Positions 18,086-27,949 of a stretch of 64,000 nt of DNA are shown piece by piece. The translations under genes and the position numbers were made by a program. The first letter of the stretch is position 1; each line of letters starts with the position of its first letter. The notes beneath the pieces were generated by a model. It searched no databases. It was given only the letters and a program-made list of their open reading frames with translations, and was not told where the DNA came from. This DNA comes from Lewinellaceae bacterium (GTDB lineage Bacteria > Bacteroidota > Bacteroidia > Chitinophagales > Saprospiraceae): positions 3,024,501 to 3,088,500 of the forward strand of contig JACJYK010000001.1 in assembly GCA_020636135.1 (NCBI GenBank). Reading direction: 5' to 3'.

Positions 18086-21034
18086 ATGGGACATGTGATC
18101 GTATTTAATTTGTATCTGCTTTTCGAAGAAATCTGGGTACCGGAAGCCTGGCTGGCAGAATTGGATCACGAAGGCCAACCAAAGGATCTACTGCGTCGTA
18201 TCACCAAAGCACAATTGACCGAATGGGAGATCCAGGCCGACGAATACGTGATCCGGCTTCTGGAATGGAGTGAAAAGCTGCAGTACGAGGCGCTGGATGA
18301 AAATTTCAGTCGCACCGTAAAACGGAAAAAATTATCGCTTGCAGAGCAATGGGCTGAAAAGGAAGTTCGGCAGGGTATTGAAAAATACATCACCCGGCAC
18401 CTGGATCAGTTTTATCAACTAGCCCAGAAACATGACGTATGGTTAAGCCGGGATGCTGCTTCTAAACCGGTGCTGGCACATCACCTGCTCTCCTTCGCAC
18501 CTGCCCCTGCCCAGGGTACCCTGCACCTTTCAAGGCACACTTTCGGATTATCTTATCAGCTTCTGCTGCGCGACGATCAGAACCAATTGCTGGAACACAC
18601 TGCGATTATCCCTTTGGCTTACTCCACCCCGGCATGGTTCGCACACCAGCGTATCATCTACCGGCTACCAGGCATTAATGGCAAAATGCTACTGCCCTTC
18701 CGTCAAAAAGACATTCTTGAGGTCCAGAAACAACATGAACGAACCTGGTACCATCAATTCTTAAAGAAGAATATTGACCGCGATGCCCAGGTTACCACTG
18801 AAGGTTTTCGCTGGGAAGAACAGACCCAGTTGAACAGCAGCCAGCTCTCATTCTTCCGGCATTTATTTGATGGACGAATCCTGATGCGTCTGCAATTTGA
18901 TTACCCGGACGCTCACTTTTTAATGGGAGACAAGCAACAGATCCGGAGTAAGATCATCATTCCGGAATCCATGGATGAGGAAGTCCGCATCGTTAAGATC
19001 ATCCGGAATACCGGGCAGGAACAAGCCACCATTGATTTTTTACAGTCTTTGGGGCTGGTGATGGAACAACCCCATTTCTATTGGCCTGAATCTGCAGCAT
19101 TTGTTGATTTGGTGAACTTCCTCCGGGAAAACACCACATCACTGAAAGAACATGGCATCTTTTGTGAATGGACCCATCCTGAAAGCAATACTCCAATAGT
19201 CCCTCACCCACCTTCAATTGCCACAACTTCAAAACAGTCCGGTGATTGGTTTGACGTGACCATTAATATCCAGGTAGGGCTCCATCAAATTCCTTTCAGA
19301 GCATTTGCAGAGGCTATCCGCCGGCGATTAGAATACTATCAGTTACCTGATGGACCGGCATTTCTGATTCCACCGGCATGGCTGACCCGGTACCGGGAGC
19401 TGGCCGAATTTTTATTACACCAGGAAGAAAATTCAGAAGCTTCATCAGGAGACTCGTTACGTATTCATGCCGTGCAAATCCATTTACTGGAATCACTCGA
19501 TATCATACGTGATTCCGTTAAAACTCCAATTCAGCACTTCAACACTTACCCTGCGTGGCAAGGTGCCGAATGGATAAAAGCAGATCTCCGTTCTTACCAG
19601 ATGAAAGGTGTACGCTGGATCCTGCATCTGTGGGAACAAAAGCGCGGGGCCTGCCTGGCAGACGATATGGGGTTGGGTAAAACGTTGCAGGCAATTGCAG
19701 CACTGGGTCACTACAAACAATTGAAGAAGGCCATGATCCCGGTAGCCGATGAAACACTGAGTTCACCGGCTTGTCAGTTAAGTCTTTTTGATACCAGTTA
19801 TACCCAAACCATTCTGCCGCTCCAGGCGCTGCTCGTGGTACCCGCTTCACTGGTGCACAACTGGAGAAAAGAGATTGCGAAATTTGCTCCGGGCCTTTTC
19901 GTCTATATCCATACCGGACCGAAACGATCCAAAGACTGCCGGGCAATCCTGGCACATGATATTGTACTGACAACCTACCACACCTTACGGGAAGATGCAG
20001 ACTGGATGGCTCCCCTGAAGTGGGAGTTTGTCATCCTCGATGAAAGCCAGCACATTAAAAATCGCAGTTCTGATATTTCCCGCACAGTACGGAAATTACA
20101 AACCGGCCGGAAGCTGGCTTTGAGTGGCACACCCGTTGAGAACAACCTGTCCGAGTTGTGGAGTCTTTTCAATTTTGCCAATGCTCCCTTATTGGGTTCC
20201 TATCAGGGGTTCCAGAAACAATATCAAAACCCGATCGAAAAGGAGGGGAATGCCGAGGTCAAAACGCGACTACGTGAACTGATTGCTCCTTATTTTCTCC
20301 GGCGCCGGAAAAAAGAAGTAGCCCCGGAACTGCCACCGTTAACGCGTCAGGTGCTCTGGGTTGAAATGGATGACCCTCAAGCGGAGCTCTATGAGAAGAC
20401 CAAATCGGCGGCACGCAATGAATTACTCGCTATAGAGCCCACCCATGAATACACCTTTCAGGCATTGAGGGTATTGATGAAACTCAGACAAACCGCCTGC
20501 CACCCGTCTTTGGTCGGTGCCGATAACATTCCCAGTGCGAAAATGCAGGCTGTCCTGGAAGAATTCCGACAAATCCACGACCAGGGAAGCAAAGTGCTGG
20601 TCTTCAGCAGCTTCGAAAAACACCTGATGTTGTACCGCGAATGGCTGGAAACCCAAGATTTTGAGTATGCATGGTTGAGCGGAAGCTCATCGATCGGGGA
20701 CCGGCAGGCCGCAGTCGAAAGGTTCCAGCAAGATCCGAAAGTAACCATCTTTCTGATTACTCTGAAGGCTGGTGGAACGGGACTGAATCTGACCGCCGCG
20801 GATTACGTCTTTTTACTGGATCCCTGGTGGAATCCACATGCTGAAGAGCAGGCCATTGCCCGGGCTCATCGCATTGGCCAGGAAAAGCCGGTACATGTCA
20901 TCCGGTTCATCACTTCGGAAACCATTGAAGAGAAGATCCTGCATTTGCAGGCAGATAAATGGCAACTAAACAGTGGGCTGATTGACGACGAACTGCCTCC
21001 ACTTACCCGGGAGGAGATCCGGAGCCTGTTGTGA
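18086..21034 (+). CDS. SNF2-family DEAD/DEAH helicase
   Basis: 982 residues. N-terminal about 480 residues are a Bacteroidota-type accessory region with no clear motif. The SNF2 ATPase core starts near 500: DDMGLGKT (Walker A, about 524-531), LDESQHIKN (about 650), SGTPVENNLSELWSLF (about 676). Helicase C lobe: FSSFEKHL (about 840), LKAGGTGLNLTAADYVFLLD (about 893-912), then the RAHRIGQ motif. This is the bacterial HepA/RapA-like SNF2 type that remodels nucleoprotein or RNA polymerase complexes. It stands alone; the start lies after an AT-rich spacer. Confidence 0.92.
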   Translation: MGHVIVFNLYLLFEEIWVPEAWLAELDHEGQPKDLLRRITKAQLTEWEIQADEYVIRLLEWSEKLQYEALDENFSRTVKRKKLSLAEQWAEKEVRQGIEKYITRHLDQFYQLAQKHDVWLSRDAASKPVLAHHLLSFAPAPAQGTLHLSRHTFGLSYQLLLRDDQNQLLEHTAIIPLAYSTPAWFAHQRIIYRLPGINGKMLLPFRQKDILEVQKQHERTWYHQFLKKNIDRDAQVTTEGFRWEEQTQLNSSQLSFFRHLFDGRILMRLQFDYPDAHFLMGDKQQIRSKIIIPESMDEEVRIVKIIRNTGQEQATIDFLQSLGLVMEQPHFYWPESAAFVDLVNFLRENTTSLKEHGIFCEWTHPESNTPIVPHPPSIATTSKQSGDWFDVTINIQVGLHQIPFRAFAEAIRRRLEYYQLPDGPAFLIPPAWLTRYRELAEFLLHQEENSEASSGDSLRIHAVQIHLLESLDIIRDSVKTPIQHFNTYPAWQGAEWIKADLRSYQMKGVRWILHLWEQKRGACLADDMGLGKTLQAIAALGHYKQLKKAMIPVADETLSSPACQLSLFDTSYTQTILPLQALLVVPASLVHNWRKEIAKFAPGLFVYIHTGPKRSKDCRAILAHDIVLTTYHTLREDADWMAPLKWEFVILDESQHIKNRSSDISRTVRKLQTGRKLALSGTPVENNLSELWSLFNFANAPLLGSYQGFQKQYQNPIEKEGNAEVKTRLRELIAPYFLRRRKKEVAPELPPLTRQVLWVEMDDPQAELYEKTKSAARNELLAIEPTHEYTFQALRVLMKLRQTACHPSLVGADNIPSAKMQAVLEEFRQIHDQGSKVLVFSSFEKHLMLYREWLETQDFEYAWLSGSSSIGDRQAAVERFQQDPKVTIFLITLKAGGTGLNLTAADYVFLLDPWWNPHAEEQAIARAHRIGQEKPVHVIRFITSETIEEKILHLQADKWQLNSGLIDDELPPLTREEIRSLL

Positions 21035-21191
21035 CAGGGACCAATGACTTCTATTGGTTACATTATGTGTAACGGATTACTTCGCTGGCACCTCACTCAT
21101 TAGGAGTTGTCTCAGCGAGGCATCTCGGAGCGTGCCGACGCTGTCCGTTGAGGTTATGCAAAACGGATTGCGTCGTTCGTTTTTGGGTTCT
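21035..21191. other. Intergenic spacer with degenerate repeat-like pieces
   Basis: No ORF of note. A small hairpin ACCAAT...ATTGGT follows the SNF2 stop. Stretches such as AACGGATTGCGTCGTTCG resemble the end of the 157-bp unit that starts at 21192, so this may be an older, decayed copy. Confidence 0.4.
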
Positions 21192-21676
21192 AATGACAGT
21201 TTTGCCGGGAAAGCACGTTAGCACAAAACATATAGATGGAAACCCTGCATCCTGAACCTAAAAAACGAGGATGGAGCCTATAACTTTATGCTGGCATCGA
21301 CGGTAATAAGCGATTCCTCACAACGATTTGCGTTGCAAATCTGTTCGGAATGACAGTTTTGCCGGGAAAGCACGTTAGCACAAAACCTGCAGATGGAAAC
21401 CCTGCATCCTGAACCTAAAAAACGAGGATGGAGCCTATAACTTTATGCTGGCATCGACGGTAATAAGCGATTCCTCACAACGATTTGCGTTGCAAATCTG
21501 TTCGGAATGACAGTTATGCCGGGGAAGCACGTTAGCACAAAAACTGCAAATGGAAACCCTGCATCCTGAACCTAAAAAACGAGGATGGAGCCTATAACTT
21601 TATGCTGGCATCGACGGTAATAAGCGATTCCTCACGACGATTTGCGTTGCAAATCTGTTCGGAATGACAGTTTTGC
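21192..21676. repeat. Tandem repeat, 157-bp unit, three copies plus a partial
   Basis: Units start at 21192, 21349 and 21506, exactly 157 bp apart, with a 14-bp start of a fourth at 21663. The copies differ at a few positions (for example in the ACATATAGATGG / ACCTGCAGATGG region). Each unit holds a hairpin GATTTGC-GTT-GCAAATC and an inverted pair CATCCT...AGGATG. The unit length is not a multiple of 3 and no ORF runs through it, so it is non-coding. The GATTCCTCACAACG...TTCGGAATGACAG part resembles extragenic repeats seen in other bacterial genomes. Confidence 0.95.
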
Positions 21677-21898
21677 TAATACCATTCAACCACAAAACCA
21701 CAAAACCACACATCCAAAATCCTTACATCCTTACATTTAGAAACGAAACATTCAACAACCTTTCACCCAACATCCACAACACCACAATACCATAATACCA
21801 TAAAACCACACCACAACACCTCATCTCCCTCCCGTGAATCCCATCACAATGCTGCAATGGTTAATTTCGTATTTTAGCAGATAAGAAGTAAACACATC
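21677..21898. repeat. A/C-rich low-complexity spacer with octamer arrays
   Basis: Contains short period-8 runs: CCACAAAA repeated near 21689-21712 and TACCATAA near 21785-21805. No gene. A TATTTTAG box at 21870-21877 may be the -7 element of the PLP enzyme gene. Confidence 0.5.
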
Positions 21899-23419
21899 AT
21901 GTCCGAATCCTTTTTCAAGCCTTATCGTGAACACACCATTGGCTACCATCATCTATTCGAGACCCCTTATGGCTCTAAACCCATCGTCTATGCAGACTGG
22001 ACGGCTTCCGGGCGCCTGTTTGGACCGATCGAAGACCGGTTGGCGGAGATGTATCCCTATGTGGGAAACACGCATACGGAAACTACCGTTACCGGATCGC
22101 TGATGACGCAGGCTTACAAAGCATCCAAGAAAATCATTAAAAAGCATGTTGGTGCCAATGAAGAAGATGTACTCGTTTACTTCGGATCCGGAATGACCGG
22201 CGCCATCAATAAATTTCAACGCATCCTGGGCTTCAAAGTCCCTGAGCGCTCACTGGAATACCTTAAACTCAATGAAAATGGCTCCCTGTACCGGAGTCTG
22301 AAACCGGCCAACGACCGGCCCATCGTGTTCATTACCCATATGGAACACCATTCGAATCATACTTCGTGGCTGGAGACGGTCTGTGATGTTGAGATCATCC
22401 AGGCTACACCGGATGGACTGGTTGACCTGAATCACTTTGCCCAACTGATTGAGAATTACCAGGACCGGCCCATGAAAATTGCTGCCGTGACGGCTTGTTC
22501 CAATGTAACCGGCATCATGACACCCTACCATGAGATGGCAAAAATGATCCATCAAGCGGGTGGTTATTGCTTTGTAGATTTTGCCTGTTCCGGACCGTAT
22601 GTACAGATGAACATGCATCCAAAGGAGCAGGGTGCTCACCTCGATGCGATTTATTTTTCGCCGCATAAATTCCTGGGCGGACCAGGCACCCCAGGTGTTC
22701 TGGTATTCAACCAGAAATTATATACCAACCGGATCCCCGATCAGCCTGGCGGGGGAACCGTCCTGTATACGAATCCCTGGAAGTTCCACGAATACCTTGA
22801 AGACATTGAAGAAAGGGAAGATGGTGGCACCCCACCCTTCCTGCAGGGCATCAAAGCAGCTATGGCCATTCAGTTAAAAGAAGAAATGGGTGTGGAACGC
22901 ATGTTGCAACGAGAAGAGGAGTTGTTAAAAATCGTCTTTGACCGGTTAGCCCGCCAACCCAAAATTCATGTCCTGGCTGGAGAACATCAGCATAGGCTCG
23001 GTGTCATTGCTTTTTATATTGATGGGGTGCACTACAACCTGGCAGCGCGGATTCTGAATGATCGTTTTGGAATTCAGGTGCGCAGTGGTTGTGCCTGTGC
23101 CGGTACCTATGGGCATTACCTGTTGCACATCAATCAGGATGTATCAATGGCCATTTTCCGGGAGATCGCCCGTGGTAATCTGACGCATAAACCAGGCTGG
23201 GTGCGCATGTCGATCCATCCTACCATGTCGGACGAAGAAGCAAACTACATCATGGATGCCATTGACGAACTGATGGAACATGCAGCGGAATGGGAAAAAG
23301 ATTACGATTACGACGCCCAGTCGAACGAGTATATACACAAAACCTTTGAGGATCCTTGCCCTCAGATGATCCAGGAGTGGATGTACTCATCCTTCGAAGA
23401 GATGGTTAAAGCTGAATAA
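21899..23419 (+). CDS. Aminotransferase class V-fold PLP enzyme
   Basis: 506 residues, fold type I PLP enzyme related to cysteine desulfurases and isopenicillin epimerase. The PLP Lys is in FSPHKFLGGPGTPG (about residue 257); the Asp that contacts the pyridine N is in FVDFACSGP (about 225). HMEHHSN and the C-terminal RSGCACAGTYGHYLL loop, with two Cys where desulfurases carry the catalytic Cys, are clear. About 100 residues longer than SufS. Activity could be a desulfurase/lyase, but no suf or isc genes are near, so the substrate is open. Confidence 0.88.
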   Translation: MSESFFKPYREHTIGYHHLFETPYGSKPIVYADWTASGRLFGPIEDRLAEMYPYVGNTHTETTVTGSLMTQAYKASKKIIKKHVGANEEDVLVYFGSGMTGAINKFQRILGFKVPERSLEYLKLNENGSLYRSLKPANDRPIVFITHMEHHSNHTSWLETVCDVEIIQATPDGLVDLNHFAQLIENYQDRPMKIAAVTACSNVTGIMTPYHEMAKMIHQAGGYCFVDFACSGPYVQMNMHPKEQGAHLDAIYFSPHKFLGGPGTPGVLVFNQKLYTNRIPDQPGGGTVLYTNPWKFHEYLEDIEEREDGGTPPFLQGIKAAMAIQLKEEMGVERMLQREEELLKIVFDRLARQPKIHVLAGEHQHRLGVIAFYIDGVHYNLAARILNDRFGIQVRSGCACAGTYGHYLLHINQDVSMAIFREIARGNLTHKPGWVRMSIHPTMSDEEANYIMDAIDELMEHAAEWEKDYDYDAQSNEYIHKTFEDPCPQMIQEWMYSSFEEMVKAE

Positions 23420-23479
23420 TCATTCAGCGGACTACAGGCTAATAAGTGAATTAGATTCAGGAATTTTTATTCCTCTGCA

Positions 23480-23863
23480 CTAGTTCATCTGCACTTCAAG
23501 CATTTTCAGAATATCCGTAGGCACCTTGACCAGCATAACTTTTCGGCCACGCTGGGCGATTGGCTGACGGATAATCTCAGGATGCTTGCTGATCAGCGTG
23601 AGCCAATCTTCCGTATCCAGGTCTACCTCCGGGAATAACTCTTTGTACTCCTGAGACTCCTTACAAACCAATGCTTCCGGATGCATTCCCAACCCATCAA
23701 GAATTTCCTCCAATTGTGTAGGCGTCAATGGATCGAGCAATAAATTGACCGTATGCACCGGCACTCTGGATTCCCCAAGGATCGCCAGGGTCTGTTTAGA
23801 TGTCTCTGAATCAGGAAGATAATAGACATTCAACTGATTCGGGATTTGCGTTAGCTCGGACAT
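23480..23863 (-). CDS. ArsC/Spx-like thioredoxin-fold protein lacking the catalytic Cys
   Basis: 127 residues from the ATG at 23863 (a 21-codon upstream extension looks untranslated). The layout is that of ArsC/YffB/Spx: N-terminal YYLPDSETSKQTL, a middle helical part PLTPTQLEEILDGLG, and a C-terminal IIRQPIAQRGRKVMLV block that corresponds to the conserved RP-containing strand. The usual C-x5-R or CxxC near residue 12 is replaced by SETSKQT, so arsenate reductase chemistry is unlikely. Function is unknown. Convergent with the PLP enzyme gene. Confidence 0.7.
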   Translation of the reverse strand: MSELTQIPNQLNVYYLPDSETSKQTLAILGESRVPVHTVNLLLDPLTPTQLEEILDGLGMHPEALVCKESQEYKELFPEVDLDTEDWLTLISKHPEIIRQPIAQRGRKVMLVKVPTDILKMLEVQMN

Positions 23864-23952
23864 GGTTTCAATTTTTTGGTTAACCAAAAAGGCAATCTTC
23901 TTTAAGTAGAACACCAAATCAAGCAAGATGGTTATCCAATCCGGTCAAAATC

Positions 23953-24010
23953 TCAGAATCCCGTCACCACCATCACTGCATTCTGAATCATCCTACCAGC
24001 TGACCTCTAC
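23953..24010 (-). pseudogene. Fossil 3' end of an M14 peptidase gene
   Basis: On the minus strand this stretch encodes GRMIQNAVMVVTGF followed by a stop. The intact M14 peptidase 1.1 kb away ends in SRMMQNAVMVVPGY. Just upstream the frame is broken by TAG. It is best read as the last remnant of a second peptidase copy, with weaker similarity possibly reaching 24025. Confidence 0.7.
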
Positions 24011-24025
24011 ATTATTACCGGAAAG

Positions 24026-24395
24026 TGCTCGATAAAAACCGAGGATTTCAGCACTACCCAAGCACCAGGTCCAGTTCAAGACTGCACTGCAGCTAAATAA
24101 CTTTTAGAAATATCTTTCTAATTTTGAGCACCGGATTTAGGTTTTGAATTAGGACCAGGTGGTTAAGGGGCTAGTGGCTAGAATGGATTATGCATTTTCC
24201 CCAAAACATTTTCTTTATTAAACAATTGCTTAAACAGGAAGCAACTTCTGAACCTATTATTTCTGGCCTTGTTATTTTGGAATAGTAGCCTTACCATGAG
24301 CAATAGCAGTTACCAGTCCTCTACCGTTTCAGTGGTCAAGGAATAGTTTCTCGATAGCAGGTGGCTTATAAATTCTGGCTTGGAGGTAGCCATTC
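24026..24395. other. AT-rich intergenic region before the methyltransferase gene
   Basis: No convincing ORF on either strand. Base composition is clearly more AT-rich than neighbouring genes. A GGAGG motif about 10 bp before the methyltransferase ATG is a possible ribosome binding site, unusual for this genome. Confidence 0.4.
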
Positions 24396-24986
24396 ATGTT
24401 ATTTAAACGCATTAAATCGAATAAAGATATATCAGACAATGAATTTGATAAAGTTTATCCGAAAAGTATCCGGAAATTATCCGACCTGCACTTTACATCC
24501 GTAAAAGTGGCAAAATTAGCTTCTGATTTCCTCTGTGAGAAAAGTAATCCTATCCTCGATATCGGTGCCGGAGTTGGAAAATTTTGCATGATCGGCTCCT
24601 CATGGACAAAAGGAGAATATATAGGCGTGGAACAGAGGGCCAATCTGTGCGAAATAGCCAATCAGGTGATTGAAAGATATGAACTTGATCGCGTAAGCAT
24701 GGTAAATGCCAATATTTTAGACATACCTTTTTCAGAATTTAAATCATTTTACTTTTTTAATGCTTTCCACGAAAATATTTGCAAGGATGATCCGATTGAT
24801 CAATCCACCGACCTTGGCCGCCATTTGTACGACGACTATGTGAAATACATGCGGGAAGAATTGGATTCAATGCCTCAAGGGACAAGATTGGTTACCTATT
24901 ATGGTTTTTTAAAAGAAGTACCAAAATCCTATAAATTAGTCCACGAAGCAGAAGGTGGACCACTGAAATTTTGGGAGAGATCGTAA
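24396..24986 (+). CDS. Class I SAM-dependent methyltransferase
   Basis: 196 residues. SAM-binding motif I LDIGAGVGKF (54-63), acidic end of strand 2 in YIGVEQR (about 75-81), and NANILDIPF (about 104-112). Target unknown. The gene is AT-rich with a different codon habit from its neighbours, has a good GGAGG site, stands alone, and lies between the fossil and the intact M14 peptidase gene. These point to recent acquisition. The C-terminus (LKFWERS) looks complete. Confidence 0.8.
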   Translation: MLFKRIKSNKDISDNEFDKVYPKSIRKLSDLHFTSVKVAKLASDFLCEKSNPILDIGAGVGKFCMIGSSWTKGEYIGVEQRANLCEIANQVIERYELDRVSMVNANILDIPFSEFKSFYFFNAFHENICKDDPIDQSTDLGRHLYDDYVKYMREELDSMPQGTRLVTYYGFLKEVPKSYKLVHEAEGGPLKFWERS

Positions 24987-25061
24987 TTTTCTATTTAACC
25001 CAAAGGTCGACTAATTCATTCACAGTCATTTTTTCTACCCGGAAATAATAGGTTTAACCCT

Positions 25062-27707
25062 TTAATACCCAGGCACCACCATCACCGCATTTTGCATCAT
25101 GCGGCTGGTACCCCGCCAGAACATTCGAAACTGGGTATTATCGGGCAACAAGACGATCTTACCGCGTCCCAGAGGCACTACCGCTGCAAATGCATTCCCT
25201 GCCAAAACCTTAAGGTTTGCCGTGTCCGCATACCCGCTGGCGAGGACCTGACTCGAATCCTGCACATAGTAGCCCACAGTCTGCAACTCAGGCGCCGGTT
25301 TGATGGCTTCCGGTCCAAAATTCAACGAATAAACTTCCTTTTTAACCCCGAAAGCCAACGGATTGGTGTTATCGACCAGGCCGTTCAGGGCAGAACCCGG
25401 GATGCGTTTCTTACCGAAATAATCCTGCCGCTCAGAGTAAGGCAAATACATCAGTGTTTTGGTCGTATCCTTTGGGGACTTGGTCATGGTTACTTTGGGC
25501 CAAATAGATTTTTCGTCGTTGTTGGTAAAATAGTTAACCGCACTCTCGGTTGCAATCACGGTTCCTCCGGCCTGGATCCATGCTTTTAACTGGCCTGCAT
25601 CTTCCTTGGCAAACACTTCATTCAAGCCGTTTCCACCTCCTGCGAGGATCAGCACATTGTAATCATTCAGATCCACATAGCCATAACGCTGACCGAATTT
25701 GGGCAACGAGGACTGCATCAGCACACTTCCCCGCACCCGCTGAACCGGCAGTTTGGTCTCCTGGTCAAATAACCAAGATATCTGGCCTACCGTCTGGGAA
25801 GAGAAAGGATCATCAACCAGCATAGCCACTTTGGGCTGTTCGATGGGATGACTGTACCGGGAAGCGAGGTCCATTCCTTCGACCATCCTACCGGATCCGA
25901 TGGCCTTAATTTCCACCTGCGCTTCCATGGCAACAGATTTCATGTCAGCTGCAATGACATCCTCTTTTCCCAGATTACGGCCGGCTAGTATAACCAGCGT
26001 TCCCTGCGGATAAGTGGTCGTTCCATCGGAAAAGGGCTCCTGGGAACTACGGACCTGATAACCTTTCTCCCACAGCAAGGCCAGGGCCGTAGGTGCATAG
26101 CGCTGATCCCAGTCAATCAGATAAGCATAGGCATTGGCAGCGCCCGTCATGCCACTGGGCAGGGCCGGCAAAGTAGTCACCGGTTCGGATTTCAACGATA
26201 ACATCTGACGGCAGTTATAAGCATCCAGATTGTAAGCCAGCGGCATCGACCAGGTGGCCATATCGTACATCACCGAGTCTTCGATCTCCATCTGGCGGTC
26301 CAGGATGGTGGCGATCATCAGATAACGAGGCTGGTCAGCACGAACAACATAGGTACCGGCATCAAAGACAGCTTTGCTGGCTTTTCCGTCGCGGTAACTG
26401 ATCGCCGCAGGAACGGTGACCGGTTGAGTCAAACGATCTACGCGTATATTTTGACGCATCAGGATAGCCAGTACATCGTGCAGATATCCCTTGCCCTGGT
26501 CGTCGCGCAGGAAATAATATTTCTCCGGGGATTTGTTATTCGCCGGGTCCCAGGCATTCAGGCTATACTGACGCAGGGCGACGCGATTAGCTACCGAACG
26601 TCCCATGGTGGCCAGAGCAGTCGTATAATGATCCCAGACCCGCTGTTTGAAGATCAGGACATAATCATCATCCGTGGTGATGGCTATGCCGGCGCCGATG
26701 CCTCCCTGCTCGCAAAGCATGCCAATGGATCCCATTACACTTGGATAGCTGGAGCCGTAGCCCGGGTAGAAAAAGTCAAAGGCATCGCGTGTGAAGTAGT
26801 TGATTTTATGCGCATCAAACGCCTTCACATTAGCCCTGCCGAAGGTATCGGCCCAGGCTTCGTAGCGATCGGGTAAAAACTTATTCCGTGGCGTAGTGCC
26901 CGGCACCGTAAAGTAATTGGAATTATAGCCTTGCTCGTGGTAATCGACGTGGACCTGGCCCATCCAGCGCTGGTATTCCTCTGTCAGTCCGCGGGCTTCC
27001 GGATGGACACCCCACACCCAGTCCCGGTTTACATCAAACCAGTAATGATTGGTCCGTCCTCCGGGCCACGGTTCGTAATGTTCCATATCCGCTGGTTCGA
27101 CCCCGGTGATGTTACGGCGCATGGAATTGTACCAGTACACATAACGGTCCCGGCCATCCGGGTTGATGCAAACAAACAGGTTGTAGATGCCATGATCCAG
27201 CAAATCCTTCGTATCCCCATCCTGGGCGGCAGCCAGCCGGTAAGCGATCTGCATCGCCGCCTCGGTTGAAGAAGCTTCATTCCCGTGAATGTTAAACGAC
27301 ATGGTGACGATAACGGGCAGCTGGAGCCATGCTTCTTTCTCTGTCGCAGTAAGCGTCCCTTCAGCCGCCTTGATGTGCAACTGCCGGATCTCCTCCAGAC
27401 GAGCCATATTGGCTTCCGAGGTGATGATCAGGTTAACCAGAGGACGGTGCTCGTAGGTTTCGCCGTATTCATGATAGATGACTTTGGGAGAAGCATCTCC
27501 CAGGGTAGCACAATAATCGACTACCTGATCGTACACCGTAAACCGGGTTCCCGGTTCATAACCCAAAAATTGTGCAGGTGATTTGATTGCAGCATCATAA
27601 GTCAGTTGCGGATCAAATGCAAATCGCTTGGGATTAAGATCCACTTGTGCTGTCAGGCAATTGATTATCAAGGCCGTAAACAGGCCAACGGCTAATAGCT
27701 TTTTCAT
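25062..27707 (-). CDS. Secreted M14-family zinc carboxypeptidase
   Basis: 881 residues. Signal peptide (1-20, LTAQ). M14 domain about 45-400: zinc ligands H141 and E144 in NIHGNEAS, third His in the HVDYHEQG region (about 255), substrate Arg/Asn block NPDGRDRYVYWYNSMRRN, and an EQGG stretch near 335 for the catalytic Glu. Residues about 400-881 hold a glutamine amidotransferase-like beta domain often fused in Bacteroidota (VLILAGGGNGLNE near 690). It probably trims peptides outside the cell or in the periplasm. Single gene, intact. Confidence 0.9.
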   Translation of the reverse strand: MKKLLAVGLFTALIINCLTAQVDLNPKRFAFDPQLTYDAAIKSPAQFLGYEPGTRFTVYDQVVDYCATLGDASPKVIYHEYGETYEHRPLVNLIITSEANMARLEEIRQLHIKAAEGTLTATEKEAWLQLPVIVTMSFNIHGNEASSTEAAMQIAYRLAAAQDGDTKDLLDHGIYNLFVCINPDGRDRYVYWYNSMRRNITGVEPADMEHYEPWPGGRTNHYWFDVNRDWVWGVHPEARGLTEEYQRWMGQVHVDYHEQGYNSNYFTVPGTTPRNKFLPDRYEAWADTFGRANVKAFDAHKINYFTRDAFDFFYPGYGSSYPSVMGSIGMLCEQGGIGAGIAITTDDDYVLIFKQRVWDHYTTALATMGRSVANRVALRQYSLNAWDPANNKSPEKYYFLRDDQGKGYLHDVLAILMRQNIRVDRLTQPVTVPAAISYRDGKASKAVFDAGTYVVRADQPRYLMIATILDRQMEIEDSVMYDMATWSMPLAYNLDAYNCRQMLSLKSEPVTTLPALPSGMTGAANAYAYLIDWDQRYAPTALALLWEKGYQVRSSQEPFSDGTTTYPQGTLVILAGRNLGKEDVIAADMKSVAMEAQVEIKAIGSGRMVEGMDLASRYSHPIEQPKVAMLVDDPFSSQTVGQISWLFDQETKLPVQRVRGSVLMQSSLPKFGQRYGYVDLNDYNVLILAGGGNGLNEVFAKEDAGQLKAWIQAGGTVIATESAVNYFTNNDEKSIWPKVTMTKSPKDTTKTLMYLPYSERQDYFGKKRIPGSALNGLVDNTNPLAFGVKKEVYSLNFGPEAIKPAPELQTVGYYVQDSSQVLASGYADTANLKVLAGNAFAAVVPLGRGKIVLLPDNTQFRMFWRGTSRMMQNAVMVVPGY

Positions 27708-27949
27708 AGGAGATTTCGTCTTCTTGGTTTACGAAATGAAGATAAGGGATTTATCCACGTTTAGAAGTGTTCATTAGTACTCGTGTCTGTTTAGCCATGA
27801 ATTACACGAAGTTCTCAAATTCGATGCGCTGTATTGATTCGTTTCTGATCAGTAACAAAAGCCTTTCACCTTCGTGAACCAGGTGCCTTTGTGGTTAATC
27901 GAATTGCCTTTACCGAATCTCAAAAATAGTATCTTGTAAAAAAGAAAAC

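Noticed and set aside
21192..21676. 157-bp tandem repeat as CRISPR array
   Set aside because: Units are contiguous with no spacers, far longer than CRISPR repeats, and no cas genes are near.
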